Below are positions 18,687 through 27,267 of a stretch of DNA of 64,000 nt, piece by piece; positions within the stretch are counted from its first letter, which is position 1; every line of letters begins with the position of its first letter. Made by a program: the position numbers and the translations under genes. The notes beneath the pieces were generated by a model. That model made no database searches and was not told the origin of the DNA. It was given only the letters and a program-made list of their open reading frames with translations. Source of the DNA: JAGZEG01 sp963930185 (GTDB taxonomy: Bacteria > Actinomycetota > Coriobacteriia > Coriobacteriales > UMGS124); the NCBI GenBank assembly GCA_963930185.1, contig CAWVLT010000056.1:1-64000 (forward strand), in the 5' to 3' direction.

Positions 18687-19042
18687 GTGAGCCTGCCTTT
18701 CGATGGGATGCGCCACCTCGCCGCCTCGCCCCGAGATCGGAGCCGCCGGAGAGCGCGACGCATGCGCCTGGCGGTATATTCCAGTTGTGCCCCTCAGTGT
18801 ACCCCCGAATGGCCCTGCACTCAAAATGTCGACAGGACAGACGGGGCGGCACGTCGCTCTCTTGGCTTTTGAACAACCCCATGTCAAAAGTAGTACAGAT
18901 ATGCCATAGTATTGCCATCGAACAGTTCAGGGACATATGCCGTCATCGACTCAAAAAGGGACACCGCCAGCCAAACAGCTCGGCCGATGATGCCCCATCA
19001 TGATCGACTCACCATCTAGGTAACCCAAAGGCCAGACCCGCA
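18687..19042. other. glmU upstream region
   Basis: No gene is supported. The left part must hold the glmU promoter on the - strand, but I cannot pick clear boxes. The right part (18890-19040) is lower in GC and borders the truncated flavoprotein. Confidence 0.4.
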
Positions 19043-19801
19043 CTAACCTTTCAAGACATTACGACCTGAGATAAGGCCAAAAGCCCAGCACTCTCCCAGA
19101 TTTGAGCAGCTCTCGTGCTTGTTGCCCGTAGTTCCGCCAAACTCACCCGCACTGAACAAGTGAGGGATAGGTAGGCCATCAACATCAATGATCTCGCCAC
19201 GTGGACTACGCCGAGGACCACCGTTAGTACAAAGAAACTCAGGGACACACTTAACCGCATAAAACGGAGGGGTAGAAATAGCTATGAGGGTGCTGGAGGG
19301 ACGATGGAAGAACTCATCTTCGCCGTTAGCAACGCTGTTATTCCACTGATCAACGCACGTCAGGAAGGCCTCGACATTGACGCCCATCTGTTCGGCAAGC
19401 TCCTCCAATGTGTCTGCCCTATAGCCATAGCCATCGGCAACAGGATCACATTCGTTGCCCGTCATGGCATCGTTTTGGTTATCGAAGGTAGTGCCGGCAC
19501 CGCCTCGATAAGCACCACCATCTAGACCGATAGAGTCAAAGACGAACCATGTGGTCTCTGGCAGTGGCAAACTAACCCAACCTCCTCCATAATTATTCTT
19601 GCCGTGGCGAGAACCGTAATAGAGGGAGAGATCGTCGCCACGCTCACCCTGTTCATAGCTTGACAGAGCGTCCCAGTCATCGTAGAAACGACGGCCGTTT
19701 ATGCCAACAGTAATACCCTGGTCTTTTGCATGTGTCTCTACTTGGCCGAATCTTTTCAATAGGGATGGCAACCGTAACCCCTTTGACATTCTATACGCCA
19801 A
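19043..19801 (-). pseudogene. 3' fragment of a FAD-dependent fumarate/urocanate reductase-like flavoprotein
   Basis: About 250 codons matching only the C-terminal half of an FAD_binding_2 flavoprotein. The end is intact and shows the family's GGPRRS, a VDGLPIPHLFSAGE-like segment and the closing LGECWAFGLISGRN helix. The N-terminal FAD-binding GxGxxG fold and any Tat signal are gone. No true start exists: TTG or ATG codons near 19801 lack a ribosome site, and an in-frame stop lies at 19853-19855. The break falls next to a 17-bp tandem repeat, and a LuxR remnant starts on the other side in divergent orientation. The intact pair at 59082-62777 shows what was lost. Confidence 0.85.
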
Positions 19802-19802
19802 G

Positions 19803-19836
19803 CCACTTAGGCAGCTCGGCCACTTAGGCAGCTCGG
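19803..19836. repeat. 17-bp tandem duplication at a deletion scar
   Basis: The 17-bp unit CCACTTAGGCAGCTCGG occurs twice head to tail (19803-19819, 19820-19836) exactly between the two truncated divergent genes. Confidence 0.9.
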
Positions 19837-20533
19837 CTTTTACGCTTACTATTTATTGACATAATTATCATCCTGAACCTCTATTGGTGGTTTTTCGTTC
19901 GTAGAAGCAGCATCGACTTCGGTCAATTGTGGCGTATTGCATTCATAGCGCTCGCCATCTCGTTGACTGTCGCATGGTATCTCGGGATAGTGCCGCTCGT
20001 TCAGGGATTCACAAGCGCAGCAATCGAGCTAGCCCTTTTTCTACTTTGGCTGCTCATCACGGCATACAGCCACCACACCAGCATGAACCCTGCAGTAGCA
20101 GTCTCTTTTGGGCACTTGCTGCATATATTTCCTCAGTGGCTCGTACGCACCATTGGCGCGCTACTAGGAAGAGAGGGATTTGAAAATGCCATGCCTCTTT
20201 TTTCTTGTTGATCATCTTTGCGGTCACTATCATGCTGCCGCACCGTTCACCCGATATGCAGCTCATCCTTTCTGGCCTGAACCCACCTATCGCACGAGAT
20301 GGAGAAGGCCGCGATGTGGCGGCACGCCGTATGGAGCTCGCCCGGGCAATGGCCTCACCGATCGTGAAACCGAGATCATCCGTTATCTTTGTTATGGCAG
20401 AACCAAACAGTACATTGCCGAAACCATGTCCCTCTCGGAAAATACCATTCGCACCTACGCACGTCGTGCCTATCTTAAGCTTGGCATCCATACCCGCCAA
20501 GAGCTGCAAGACTTGGTGTGGGGAGCCGTGTGA
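19828..20533 (+). pseudogene. remnant of a membrane-bound LuxR-family regulator
   Basis: The frame is open from 19828 and encodes several membrane helices (IILNLYWWFFV, then IAFIALAISLTVAWYLG and others) up to a stop at 20209-20211. A different frame overlapping from 20180 then carries a complete LuxR-type helix-turn-helix (GLTDRETEIIRYLCYG, then SENTIRTYARRAYLKLG) ending at 20533. So the gene has lost its N-terminal half and also has a frameshift near 20180-20211. The layout is that of the 12-TM plus LuxR regulators typical of this group, of which 61398-62777 is the intact example here. Confidence 0.85.
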
Positions 20534-21042
20534 AACTTCGTTGCGATATCAGGCAAGGTTGGAACCATGACATCCAGGGTCGAAAGGCTCGCGCACGAAA
20601 AACTCGCCAGGCGGGACAGAATTACCGGTTGTGAGGGAGTTGAGTCCCACTGGAAGCCGTCTCATCGCCTCACTTCCGCACTTTTTGTCCATTTTTGGAG
20701 CCTCGCAGGCGAGTCTCTCCCCCTCTGCCACCGAGCAAGTCCCTCACAACCGAAAACTCTGTCCAGCGCAGAAGGATTTTTGCGCGCAGGCCATCGTCCG
20801 GCCCCGGACAGCGCCGCGAGTTGGAGCCTGATCACGAAACCCGAGCTGCGCCCCGGGCGTTATGAGCAAATCGTTACGGGCATATCTCGTGGGTATATAC
20901 TCCTACGTCCAACCTACGTCCAATAACGATGCAAACCCGAGCTACCGAACTCGTCGTGTAGAATTGGCCAGACCGCGCGAGACCCCCAGGGCACGCGCCC
21001 ACGCCCACCGCCCATGCCCAAAAAGCCTAGCAGGGAGGCCCC
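20534..21042. other. gene-free region left of the kef-type gene, with a 13-bp inverted repeat
   Basis: No gene is supported. The perfect inverted pair CGGTTGTGAGGGA (20626-20638) and its complement (20740-20752) lies 101 bp apart; both arms continue imperfectly with TTG. The promoter of the next gene should be at the right end. Confidence 0.55.
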
Positions 21043-23145
21043 ATGCACGGAGACATGATCCTTTTGCTCACCTTCGTCCTCGCCCTGGTCGCCGCCTTTG
21101 CCGGCGGGCTAGTCGCCAAGGCGCTGCGCCTGCCCCCCATCGTGGGCTATCTGGTGGGCGGCCTGGTGGTGAGCCCGTTCACCCCGGGCTTCGTGGGCGA
21201 CTCGCATGCCATGAGCCAGCTCGCCGAAGTCGGCGTCATGTTCATGATGTTCGGCGTGGGCCTGCACTTCTCCATCAAGGACCTCATGGAGGTCAAGGCC
21301 ATCGCCATCCCCGGCGCCGTGCTGCAGATCGCCCTGGGCACGCTTGCCGGCTATGGCCTTGCGCGCGCCTTCGGCTGGTCGGCCGAGGCGGGCATCATGC
21401 TGGGCCTGTCGGTGAGCATCGCCTCCACCGTGGTGCTGATCAAGAACCTGACCGACGCGGGGCTCTACCAGACCATGGGCGGGCGCGTCGCCACAGGATG
21501 GCTCATCGTCGAGGACCTCGCCACCATCGTGATCCTGGTCATTTTGCCGGTTGTTTTCGGGTCGGGCGAGGTTTCGGGCGCCCAGCTCGCCTCCGAGATC
21601 GGCATCGCGTTGGTCAAGACGGCCGCCTTCGTCGCCATCATGCTCGTCGTGGGGTCGCGCCTGCTGCCGTGGCTGCTGCACCGCATCGCCCACTTCAACT
21701 CGCGCGAGCTGTTCCAGCTGGCCGTGGTGGTCATCGCCCTAGGCACGGCCATCGCCGCGTCGGCGCTGTTCGACGTGTCGGTGGCGCTGGGCGCATTCCT
21801 AGCGGGCGTGGTGGTGGGCGGCTCCAAGCTCTCGCATCGCGTGGCGGCCGAGGCCATCCCGTTCCAGGACCTGTTCTCGATCATCTTCTTTGCCTCGGTG
21901 GGCATGATGGTGAACCCTGTGACGCTGGCAAGCCACCTCGTGGAGCTCGTGTGCCTGGTGGCCCTCATCATGGCCGGCAAATGGCTCATCAACATGGTGC
22001 TGGGCGTTGCGCTGTCGGCCGGGTCGCGCACCACGCTCACCGTGGCCGCCGGGCTCAGCCAGATCGGCGAGTTCTCGTTCATCATCGGCCAGACGGGGCT
22101 TTCGCTGGGCATCCTGTCCGCCGAGCAGTACAGCCTGATCCTGGGCGGCGCGGTGATCTCGATCGCCCTCAACTCGTTCGTCTTCAAGACGGTGGGGCCG
22201 CTCGACCGGTGGCTGCACGCCCACCCGCGCCTGCTCGCCCTCTACGAGCGGCACGTGCGCCACATCGAGCCGCCGGCGCACGACCTGGCAGGCCACGTGG
22301 TCGTGGTGGGCTACGGGCACGCCGGGCGCTGCGTCACCGACGTGCTCAGCCGGCTGGACACCCCATGCCTGGTGGTTGAGCGCGACATCGCCGCGGCCGA
22401 GGAGGCCGAGGCAGCCGGCCTGCAGGTGCTCGTGGGGGACGCGGCGAACTCCGAGATCATGTCGCACGCCCACCTGGACACCGCGCACGTGCTCACCGTC
22501 ACGAACAGCCAGCAGAGCTCGGCCGAGCTCGTCGTTCGCAACGCGCGCGAGGCGCATCCCAACCTGCGCGTGGTGACCCGCGCCGACAGCGCCGAGGGCG
22601 TCGCCATGATGGTGGACGCCGGCGCCGAGGACGTGGTGAGCCCCGAGCTGGAAGGCGGCATCGAGCTGATGCGCCACACGCTCATCGACCTGGGCTACAA
22701 CGAGCGGCAGATCCAGCGCTACGCCAACGAGCTGCGCGAGAGCGGCTACGCGGCCCTGGGCGAGAACGCCCACGCCGCACAGATGCAGGCGCTGGGTCAC
22801 CTGCTCGCCTCCCTGCGCGATGCTGAGCTGCGCTGGGTCACCGTCCCCGCAGGTAGCCAGGCCGCCGGTCGCTCGCTCGCCCAGACCGACCTGCGCGCCA
22901 GGACCGGCGCCCAGGTGATCGCCGTGGCGCGGGGAGCCGTCGAGGGCGGCAACGCGGATGTCGCAGGCGCCGGCCAGGGTGCAGGCCAGGGCGCCCCTCG
23001 CGAGACCGTGGCCAACCCCGGCGGCACGACCGTGCTGCGTGCGGGCGACTCCGCCGGGCTCATGGGGACCCCGTCCCAGCTTGACGCGGCGGAGGAGCTG
23101 CTCACGAGAGTCGCCGAGACATCCACCGAGCAGCAATCGGCGTAG
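21043..23145 (+). CDS. KefB-type monovalent cation:proton antiporter with TrkA domains
   Basis: A 700-residue CPA2-family transporter, likely K+(or Na+)/H+ exchange across the cytoplasmic membrane. Residues about 5-385 form 11-13 membrane helices starting MILLLTFVLALVAAFAGGL, with conserved IVEDLATIVIL and GAFLAGVVVGGS. Residues about 400-520 form a TrkA-N (RCK) nucleotide-binding domain with VVVVGYGHAGRCV, a GxGxxG-type loop. A TrkA-C-like domain follows at about 600-690, interrupted by a Gly/Ala-rich insert near 645-660. GGAGG lies 4 nt before the first ATG; an ATG at 21055 is possible. It stands alone, with no regulator beside it. Confidence 0.9.
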   Translation: MHGDMILLLTFVLALVAAFAGGLVAKALRLPPIVGYLVGGLVVSPFTPGFVGDSHAMSQLAEVGVMFMMFGVGLHFSIKDLMEVKAIAIPGAVLQIALGTLAGYGLARAFGWSAEAGIMLGLSVSIASTVVLIKNLTDAGLYQTMGGRVATGWLIVEDLATIVILVILPVVFGSGEVSGAQLASEIGIALVKTAAFVAIMLVVGSRLLPWLLHRIAHFNSRELFQLAVVVIALGTAIAASALFDVSVALGAFLAGVVVGGSKLSHRVAAEAIPFQDLFSIIFFASVGMMVNPVTLASHLVELVCLVALIMAGKWLINMVLGVALSAGSRTTLTVAAGLSQIGEFSFIIGQTGLSLGILSAEQYSLILGGAVISIALNSFVFKTVGPLDRWLHAHPRLLALYERHVRHIEPPAHDLAGHVVVVGYGHAGRCVTDVLSRLDTPCLVVERDIAAAEEAEAAGLQVLVGDAANSEIMSHAHLDTAHVLTVTNSQQSSAELVVRNAREAHPNLRVVTRADSAEGVAMMVDAGAEDVVSPELEGGIELMRHTLIDLGYNERQIQRYANELRESGYAALGENAHAAQMQALGHLLASLRDAELRWVTVPAGSQAAGRSLAQTDLRARTGAQVIAVARGAVEGGNADVAGAGQGAGQGAPRETVANPGGTTVLRAGDSAGLMGTPSQLDAAEELLTRVAETSTEQQSA

Positions 23146-23354
23146 TCGGCATACCCACCGCAGGGGGTCGTAGGCCAAAACGAGTCGGATTGCAGGGCCA
23201 ACGTCGTTTGCGCGCCACAGGCGCCGTTTGCTCCGTCGCCTCACGCGACCGGCATGCACCCGCTAAGCTTGCAACAACGCTCGGGCGCACAGTCCGCACT
23301 TTCGCGCCCGACCACGACACGCCGGGTTTTCCTTCTCATGCGAAGGGAGCAACA

Positions 23355-24131
23355 ATGGCAGGCACACCCACGCGTACCTCGCATGCTAATCGCGCCATGT
23401 TCGGCATAGCGTCAAGGGTCGCCGTCGCCCTGGTCGCTATCGCCTTGGTCGCCCTCGCGGCCATCGCAGCCATCGCATCCCCCGCGACGACCATGCTGCA
23501 GGCGTCCAGCTCAACGGCGAACGCCGCCGAGGCCGCAGAGCCCGCCGCGGCCGCCACGGCCACCTTCGAAGGCACCGTGCGACTCGATGGCCGCGAGACA
23601 CGCCCTGGCGAGTTTCGCTTTCAGATCATAGAGACCGTCGAGAACATCTCGACGGTCATTGCCGAAGGAGCAAGCCAGGCCGCCGCAGACGGGGCAGACG
23701 CCGCGATAGGCTTTGGCGTCGCAACATACGAAACGCCCGCCATCTATGACTACGCCGTGACCCAGGTGCCCGGTGACGCTGAGGGCGTGACCTACGACGA
23801 ACGCACGTTCACCGCACACGTGGAGGTTGTCTACGACGAGACGGGCGCGCTCGTCGCCACCGTGAGCTACCCCGACGGCGCCATCGCCTTCGTGAACACC
23901 TATGAGGATGCAGGCGCGCAGGGACAGGCCGGCACCGAGGCCACGGGCGAGGACGACCCCACCCAGATCGGCTCCCCCGATGCCGACAAGGACAGCTCCG
24001 CCGGCACGACGATGCCCAAGACCGGCGACGACACCAGCTTCGCCGGCATGGCCCTGCTCGCGGCGGGCGGGGCAGGTCTCGTGCTGACAGGCGGCATCGT
24101 CGCCCTCTCGCTGAGGAAGCGCGTCAGGTAA
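23355..24131 (+). CDS. small sortase-anchored protein with one pilin isopeptide domain
   Basis: A 258-residue cell-wall protein. A signal peptide with a long hydrophobic stretch (about residues 24-55) is followed by one FctA/Spy0128-like domain with YDYAVTQ, the TYDERTFTAHVEVVYDE strand and a closing FVNTY. A short acidic linker leads to the sorting signal MPKTG, a hydrophobic helix and RKRVR. The ATG at 23355 has AGGGAG 6 nt upstream. It has the same domain type and sorting motif style as the giant protein at 2620, so the two could use the same sortase. The usual catalytic Glu of YxxxE reads Gln (YAVTQV), so an isopeptide bond may form slowly or not at all. The first-strand Lys is also not evident (TVRLDGRE). 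Confidence 0.85.
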   Translation: MAGTPTRTSHANRAMFGIASRVAVALVAIALVALAAIAAIASPATTMLQASSSTANAAEAAEPAAAATATFEGTVRLDGRETRPGEFRFQIIETVENISTVIAEGASQAAADGADAAIGFGVATYETPAIYDYAVTQVPGDAEGVTYDERTFTAHVEVVYDETGALVATVSYPDGAIAFVNTYEDAGAQGQAGTEATGEDDPTQIGSPDADKDSSAGTTMPKTGDDTSFAGMALLAAGGAGLVLTGGIVALSLRKRVR

Positions 24132-24148
24132 GACAGCCCCAAACGCAA

Positions 24149-24180
24149 GCAGGCCAGCCGGGTCACCCTGGCTGGCCTGC
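24149..24180 (+). terminator. terminator after the small cell-wall protein
   Basis: GCAGGCCAGCC (24149-24159) pairs with GGCTGGCCTGC (24170-24180) over a 10-nt loop, 17 bp after the stop. GATTTCTC follows, a weak U-run. It also separates the gene from the tRNA on the other strand. Confidence 0.6.
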
Positions 24181-24189
24181 GATTTCTCA

Positions 24190-24264
24190 TGGCTGGGATA
24201 GAGGGATTCGAACCCCCATAACGGGCACCAAAAACCCGGGTCCTAACCGTTGGACGATATCCCA
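24190..24264 (-). tRNA. tRNA-Gln (TTG)
   Basis: On the - strand the acceptor TGGGATA (from 24264) pairs with TATCCCA (ending 24194). The D arm is GTCC/GGAC. The anticodon stem CGGGT/GCCCG holds loop TTTTGGT, anticodon TTG. The T arm has GGTTCGAATCC. The U1-A72 pair is typical of glutamine tRNAs. Discriminator G and CCA are encoded (24193-24190). Confidence 0.92.
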
Positions 24265-24403
24265 GTGCAGGGCATATCATACGCGGATATGCGCGGGCAC
24301 GGCACTAGAACAAGCCGCACACGGAAAAAGTCTACCAGTTGGAGCCGGCCCGTCAAGCCACCGGCTATCATCGAAGACGCAAAACTTCGTCGAAAGGCAC
24401 TCG

Positions 24404-24820
24404 GTGAAGCTCAGCAAGTGGTGGCTTTTCATACAACGACGCGCGCACGTGGTGTTCCCCGCCGCTGCAAGCCTGGTAGCGCTCCTCGTCCTTACCTGCC
24501 CGCTCTATCCAGAACCGCTCGCGTTTCTCAGCGAAATCCCGTTCGCCCGCTTCTCGATGTTCTGGGTGTTCAGCGTCTGCATGGTGATGTCCTGGGCGGG
24601 GCGCACGCCGCGCCCAGCATTCGTGGCGCTCGTCACCGAGGGCATCTCGGTGATCCTCGGCGTGCTCTACTGCGTCGTCTGCGCGCTGACCACGGGACTG
24701 CCGGCCCCCGTGTCCGACCTCGTTCTCTCCTGTCTGGCCGGCGCCGTGCTCGGCATGCTGGCCGGCACGTGGATCCTCTACGTGCTCTCGATCTACTGCG
24801 AGCGAGGGCCGCGCCGGTAG
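24404..24820 (+). CDS. four-helix membrane protein of unknown function
   Basis: A 138-residue integral membrane protein with four hydrophobic segments: about 15-32, 45-63, 72-96 and 103-128. It starts at a GTG (24404) with AAAGG just upstream. I do not recognise a family; no charged catalytic-looking motif is visible. Its 3' end overlaps the 3' end of the convergent peptidoglycan-binding gene by 28 bp, so the two cannot be fully transcribed at once without collision. Real because codon use, ribosome site and membrane pattern agree. Confidence 0.7.
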   Translation: MKLSKWWLFIQRRAHVVFPAAASLVALLVLTCPLYPEPLAFLSEIPFARFSMFWVFSVCMVMSWAGRTPRPAFVALVTEGISVILGVLYCVVCALTTGLPAPVSDLVLSCLAGAVLGMLAGTWILYVLSIYCERGPRR

Positions 24821-25758
24821 GCAAGGGCGGAGCACAGCGAGTCCAGAAGCATGATGGCGGCTCCCTGCACCGCCCGGTCGGTGACCGAGCCGTCGTAGCT
24901 ATTGAGCCCGGGAAGCTCGACACGCAGGCGAAGGGGCCTCGGTGCCGCGTCGGGCAGGGAGCGCAGGGCCGCCTCCACGCGCCCGGGGAGCATGTCGATG
25001 TTGCTCGTGACGACGTTGAGCGTGCCCTCGGGCAGGCGCTTCTCGCGCGGCAGCTCCACGGTGGAGACGGTCAGAACCAGGTCGGTGCCCTTCAGAGCCT
25101 CGGGGTCCTTCTGGCCAGCGGTGTCGGTTAGCGTGAAGCAGGCGCTGCTCGTCGTGGCGTACGCGACGTTCCACATGCGGCTCACCAGGCTGCGGGAGAT
25201 GGGGTCAACGCCACAAGCGAGGATCTTCGTGCCCTCCAGGACGTCGGCCGCGCGCACCAGCCCCGAGTGCGGCACGCTGAACTCGGGAGAGGCGGTCTTG
25301 CCCATCCACACGTGGTGGAGGCGCTCGATCGCGTCGAACGTGTCCTGGAACGCCATGCCGTCGGCGTCTAGGCCGGCGTTGCCCTGGAACTCGCGCACGG
25401 CGGCCTCGGTGTGGGGGCCGTAGTACCCGTCAACCTCGCCGCAGGAGAAGCCCAGGACGTTCAGGGTCATCTGCAGGTGGGACACGTCGGCGCCGTGGAA
25501 ATAGGGCAGGCGCAGGTAGAGGGTGCGGTCCCCCATCTTGTAGGTGGCGTCGACCAGCGCCGACCACGCGGGATCGTCTATCTCGTCGCCGGCAGGCAGC
25601 CCCTGCGCGCTGCGAAACGAGCGGACCGCCGCAAGGGTGGACGCACCGAACGCCGCAGCCGTCAGCTCCTGCTCCTCGATCGGGAAATTGAGCGCGGCGA
25701 GGCGCTGCTGGACGTCTTCGACCGCCGGACCTGTCTGACCCATCGCAATTGGCTTCAC
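24793..25758 (-). CDS. peptidoglycan-binding domain protein (two PF01471-type domains)
   Basis: A 321-residue protein with two PG_binding_1 domains. The first, about residues 5-65, has VEDVQQRLAALNF and TLAAVRSFRSAQGL. The second, about 85-150, has HLQMTLNVLGF then DGYYGPHTEAAVREFQ. The remaining roughly 170 residues have no motif I recognise. In particular no amidase DPGHGG signature is seen, so this is not a full CwlM-like enzyme. There is no signal peptide, so it may act inside the cell like CwlM or leave by another route. It starts at GTG 25758 (GAGGGG about 10 nt upstream) or at ATG 25743. Its 3' end overlaps the convergent membrane protein gene by 28 bp. Confidence 0.75.
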   Translation of the reverse strand: MKPIAMGQTGPAVEDVQQRLAALNFPIEEQELTAAAFGASTLAAVRSFRSAQGLPAGDEIDDPAWSALVDATYKMGDRTLYLRLPYFHGADVSHLQMTLNVLGFSCGEVDGYYGPHTEAAVREFQGNAGLDADGMAFQDTFDAIERLHHVWMGKTASPEFSVPHSGLVRAADVLEGTKILACGVDPISRSLVSRMWNVAYATTSSACFTLTDTAGQKDPEALKGTDLVLTVSTVELPREKRLPEGTLNVVTSNIDMLPGRVEAALRSLPDAAPRPLRLRVELPGLNSYDGSVTDRAVQGAAIMLLDSLCSALAYRRGPRSQ

Positions 25759-25913
25759 GTGCGCACAACCCCTCGTCTATCTCGGCCCTACGCTGGCGCC
25801 CACGCCTTTAGAGCTGTGGACCACTCCTGTTTATATTACACGGCAAACGGCAATCAACACGCAAGAGTCGCACATTATGCACCCTCTCACGCTATTCTAT
25901 GCATAGCAAGCCG

Positions 25914-25927
25914 TGTCAGATCTGACA
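25914..25927. promoter_or_regulatory. perfect 14-bp palindrome upstream of the L,D-transpeptidase
   Basis: TGTCAGATCTGACA is a perfect palindrome whose half-site TGTCAGA contains the GTCAGA hexamer found upstream of the adhesin and Rpn genes. It lies between the divergent peptidoglycan-binding and L,D-transpeptidase genes, about 155 bp and 170 bp from their starts. Confidence 0.45.
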
Positions 25928-26097
25928 AATTCGACCTCCTCCATGGCCGGACGCACGACCTGCTGCTTATGTCCCCGGTATCCCGTACCTTTGTACCGAC
26001 ATCTGTCCGTTGCGCCTGACGACATATCAACGACAGATTGACAATAACGATCGCGTCCAGGTCTCGTCAGGCGACGGACGCACCGAAAGCAGGCCCC

Positions 26098-27252
26098 ATG
26101 CATCTGAGCACCCCGGTAAAGACCCTCCTCATCCTCGCGTTCGTCGCAGTCGTGGCGCTGGGCGGCGTCGTCGGCGTCGCCTTCGCGCGCGACCATGCGA
26201 CCTACGACATCGTGCCCCCGAACACCTACGTCGACGGCGTCGACATCTCGGGCATGACCGAGCAGCAGGCCATCGAGGCGATCGACAGCCACCTCACCAC
26301 CCAGGCGCAGACCGTCTCCGTCCGCCTGCTCGACGAGACCTCGGGCGCGACGTATGACATCGCCCTGGAGAACAGCCTCTCCTACGACGTGGCAGGCGCC
26401 GTCGAGGCAGCGATCAGCGCCAACCAGACAAGGCCGGCGTCCGCCCGCTTCATCAACCTGGTGCGCAACGACACCCCCGCCCGCAACGACATCACCATGG
26501 GCTACCAGGTAGACACCATGCAGGTGCGCACCCTGGTCGACGCGCTCGCCCAGACGATCGACACTGCGCCCGCAGACGCCTACCGCGACTTCAACGACGA
26601 TGACACGGTGACGCTGCACGAGGAGGTCTGGGGCCATGCGACCGACGTGGACGCGACGACCAACGCGGTCGCAAGCGCCCTGTCGCAGGCAGTCAGCACG
26701 GGCGCCAGCGCCTCGGAGCTCACCGCCCAGCCCCTCGACGTGACCATGTCGGTGAGCACCACGGCGCCCGCCGTGACCGTGGCGGACCTGCCGCCGTGCA
26801 TCATCGTCAACTACGACACCACGATGCTCTACGTGTTTGGGACCGACCCGGTCAACCCCATCTTCTCCTGCGGCATCGGATACGGCAGGGGCTGGGAGGA
26901 CGGCGTGCTCTACAACAGTCCCGACGGGCTGCACTACATCGAATACAAGGACGCTGCGCCCACCTGGACCAATCCCGACCCCAGCGGCTGGGGCAGCACC
27001 TACCCCGCCGTGGTGGGCCCCGGCCCCGACAACCCGCTTGGCCTGCGTGCCCTCAAGGTGAGCGACGCGCCCATGATCTTCATCCACGGCGTGAACGACT
27101 ACGGCCTGATCCACCACAACCAGAGCCACGGGTGCATCAACGTGTACAACGACGACGTGGTGCAGCTCTTTGACCTGATTCCCGAGCCCTCGAGCGTGTC
27201 GACCCCCATCTACGTGTACTTCCACGGCACGCAGCGGGACTACGCCGCCTAA
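26098..27252 (+). CDS. L,D-transpeptidase (YkuD family) with peptidoglycan-binding region
   Basis: A 384-residue membrane-anchored enzyme that makes 3-3 peptidoglycan cross-links or attaches proteins to the wall. An N-terminal signal anchor (about residues 8-28) precedes an extracytoplasmic region starting VPPNTYVDGVDISGMT, as in the PG_binding_4 repeats usually found before YkuD domains. The catalytic domain has His330 in IHGVND and SHGCINV with the nucleophile Cys346, the family signature. I prefer the ATG at 26098 because the signal anchor follows at once; a TTG at 26038 would add 20 unlikely residues. The gene is divergent from the peptidoglycan-binding gene, so the locus looks devoted to the cell wall. 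Confidence 0.93.
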   Translation: MHLSTPVKTLLILAFVAVVALGGVVGVAFARDHATYDIVPPNTYVDGVDISGMTEQQAIEAIDSHLTTQAQTVSVRLLDETSGATYDIALENSLSYDVAGAVEAAISANQTRPASARFINLVRNDTPARNDITMGYQVDTMQVRTLVDALAQTIDTAPADAYRDFNDDDTVTLHEEVWGHATDVDATTNAVASALSQAVSTGASASELTAQPLDVTMSVSTTAPAVTVADLPPCIIVNYDTTMLYVFGTDPVNPIFSCGIGYGRGWEDGVLYNSPDGLHYIEYKDAAPTWTNPDPSGWGSTYPAVVGPGPDNPLGLRALKVSDAPMIFIHGVNDYGLIHHNQSHGCINVYNDDVVQLFDLIPEPSSVSTPIYVYFHGTQRDYAA

Positions 27253-27267
27253 GGAGCAGGCCCCGCC

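Noticed and set aside
20567..20926. + strand frames of about 60-120 codons between the LuxR remnant and the kef-type gene
   Set aside because: No ribosome site, no motif, and they cross the inverted repeat.
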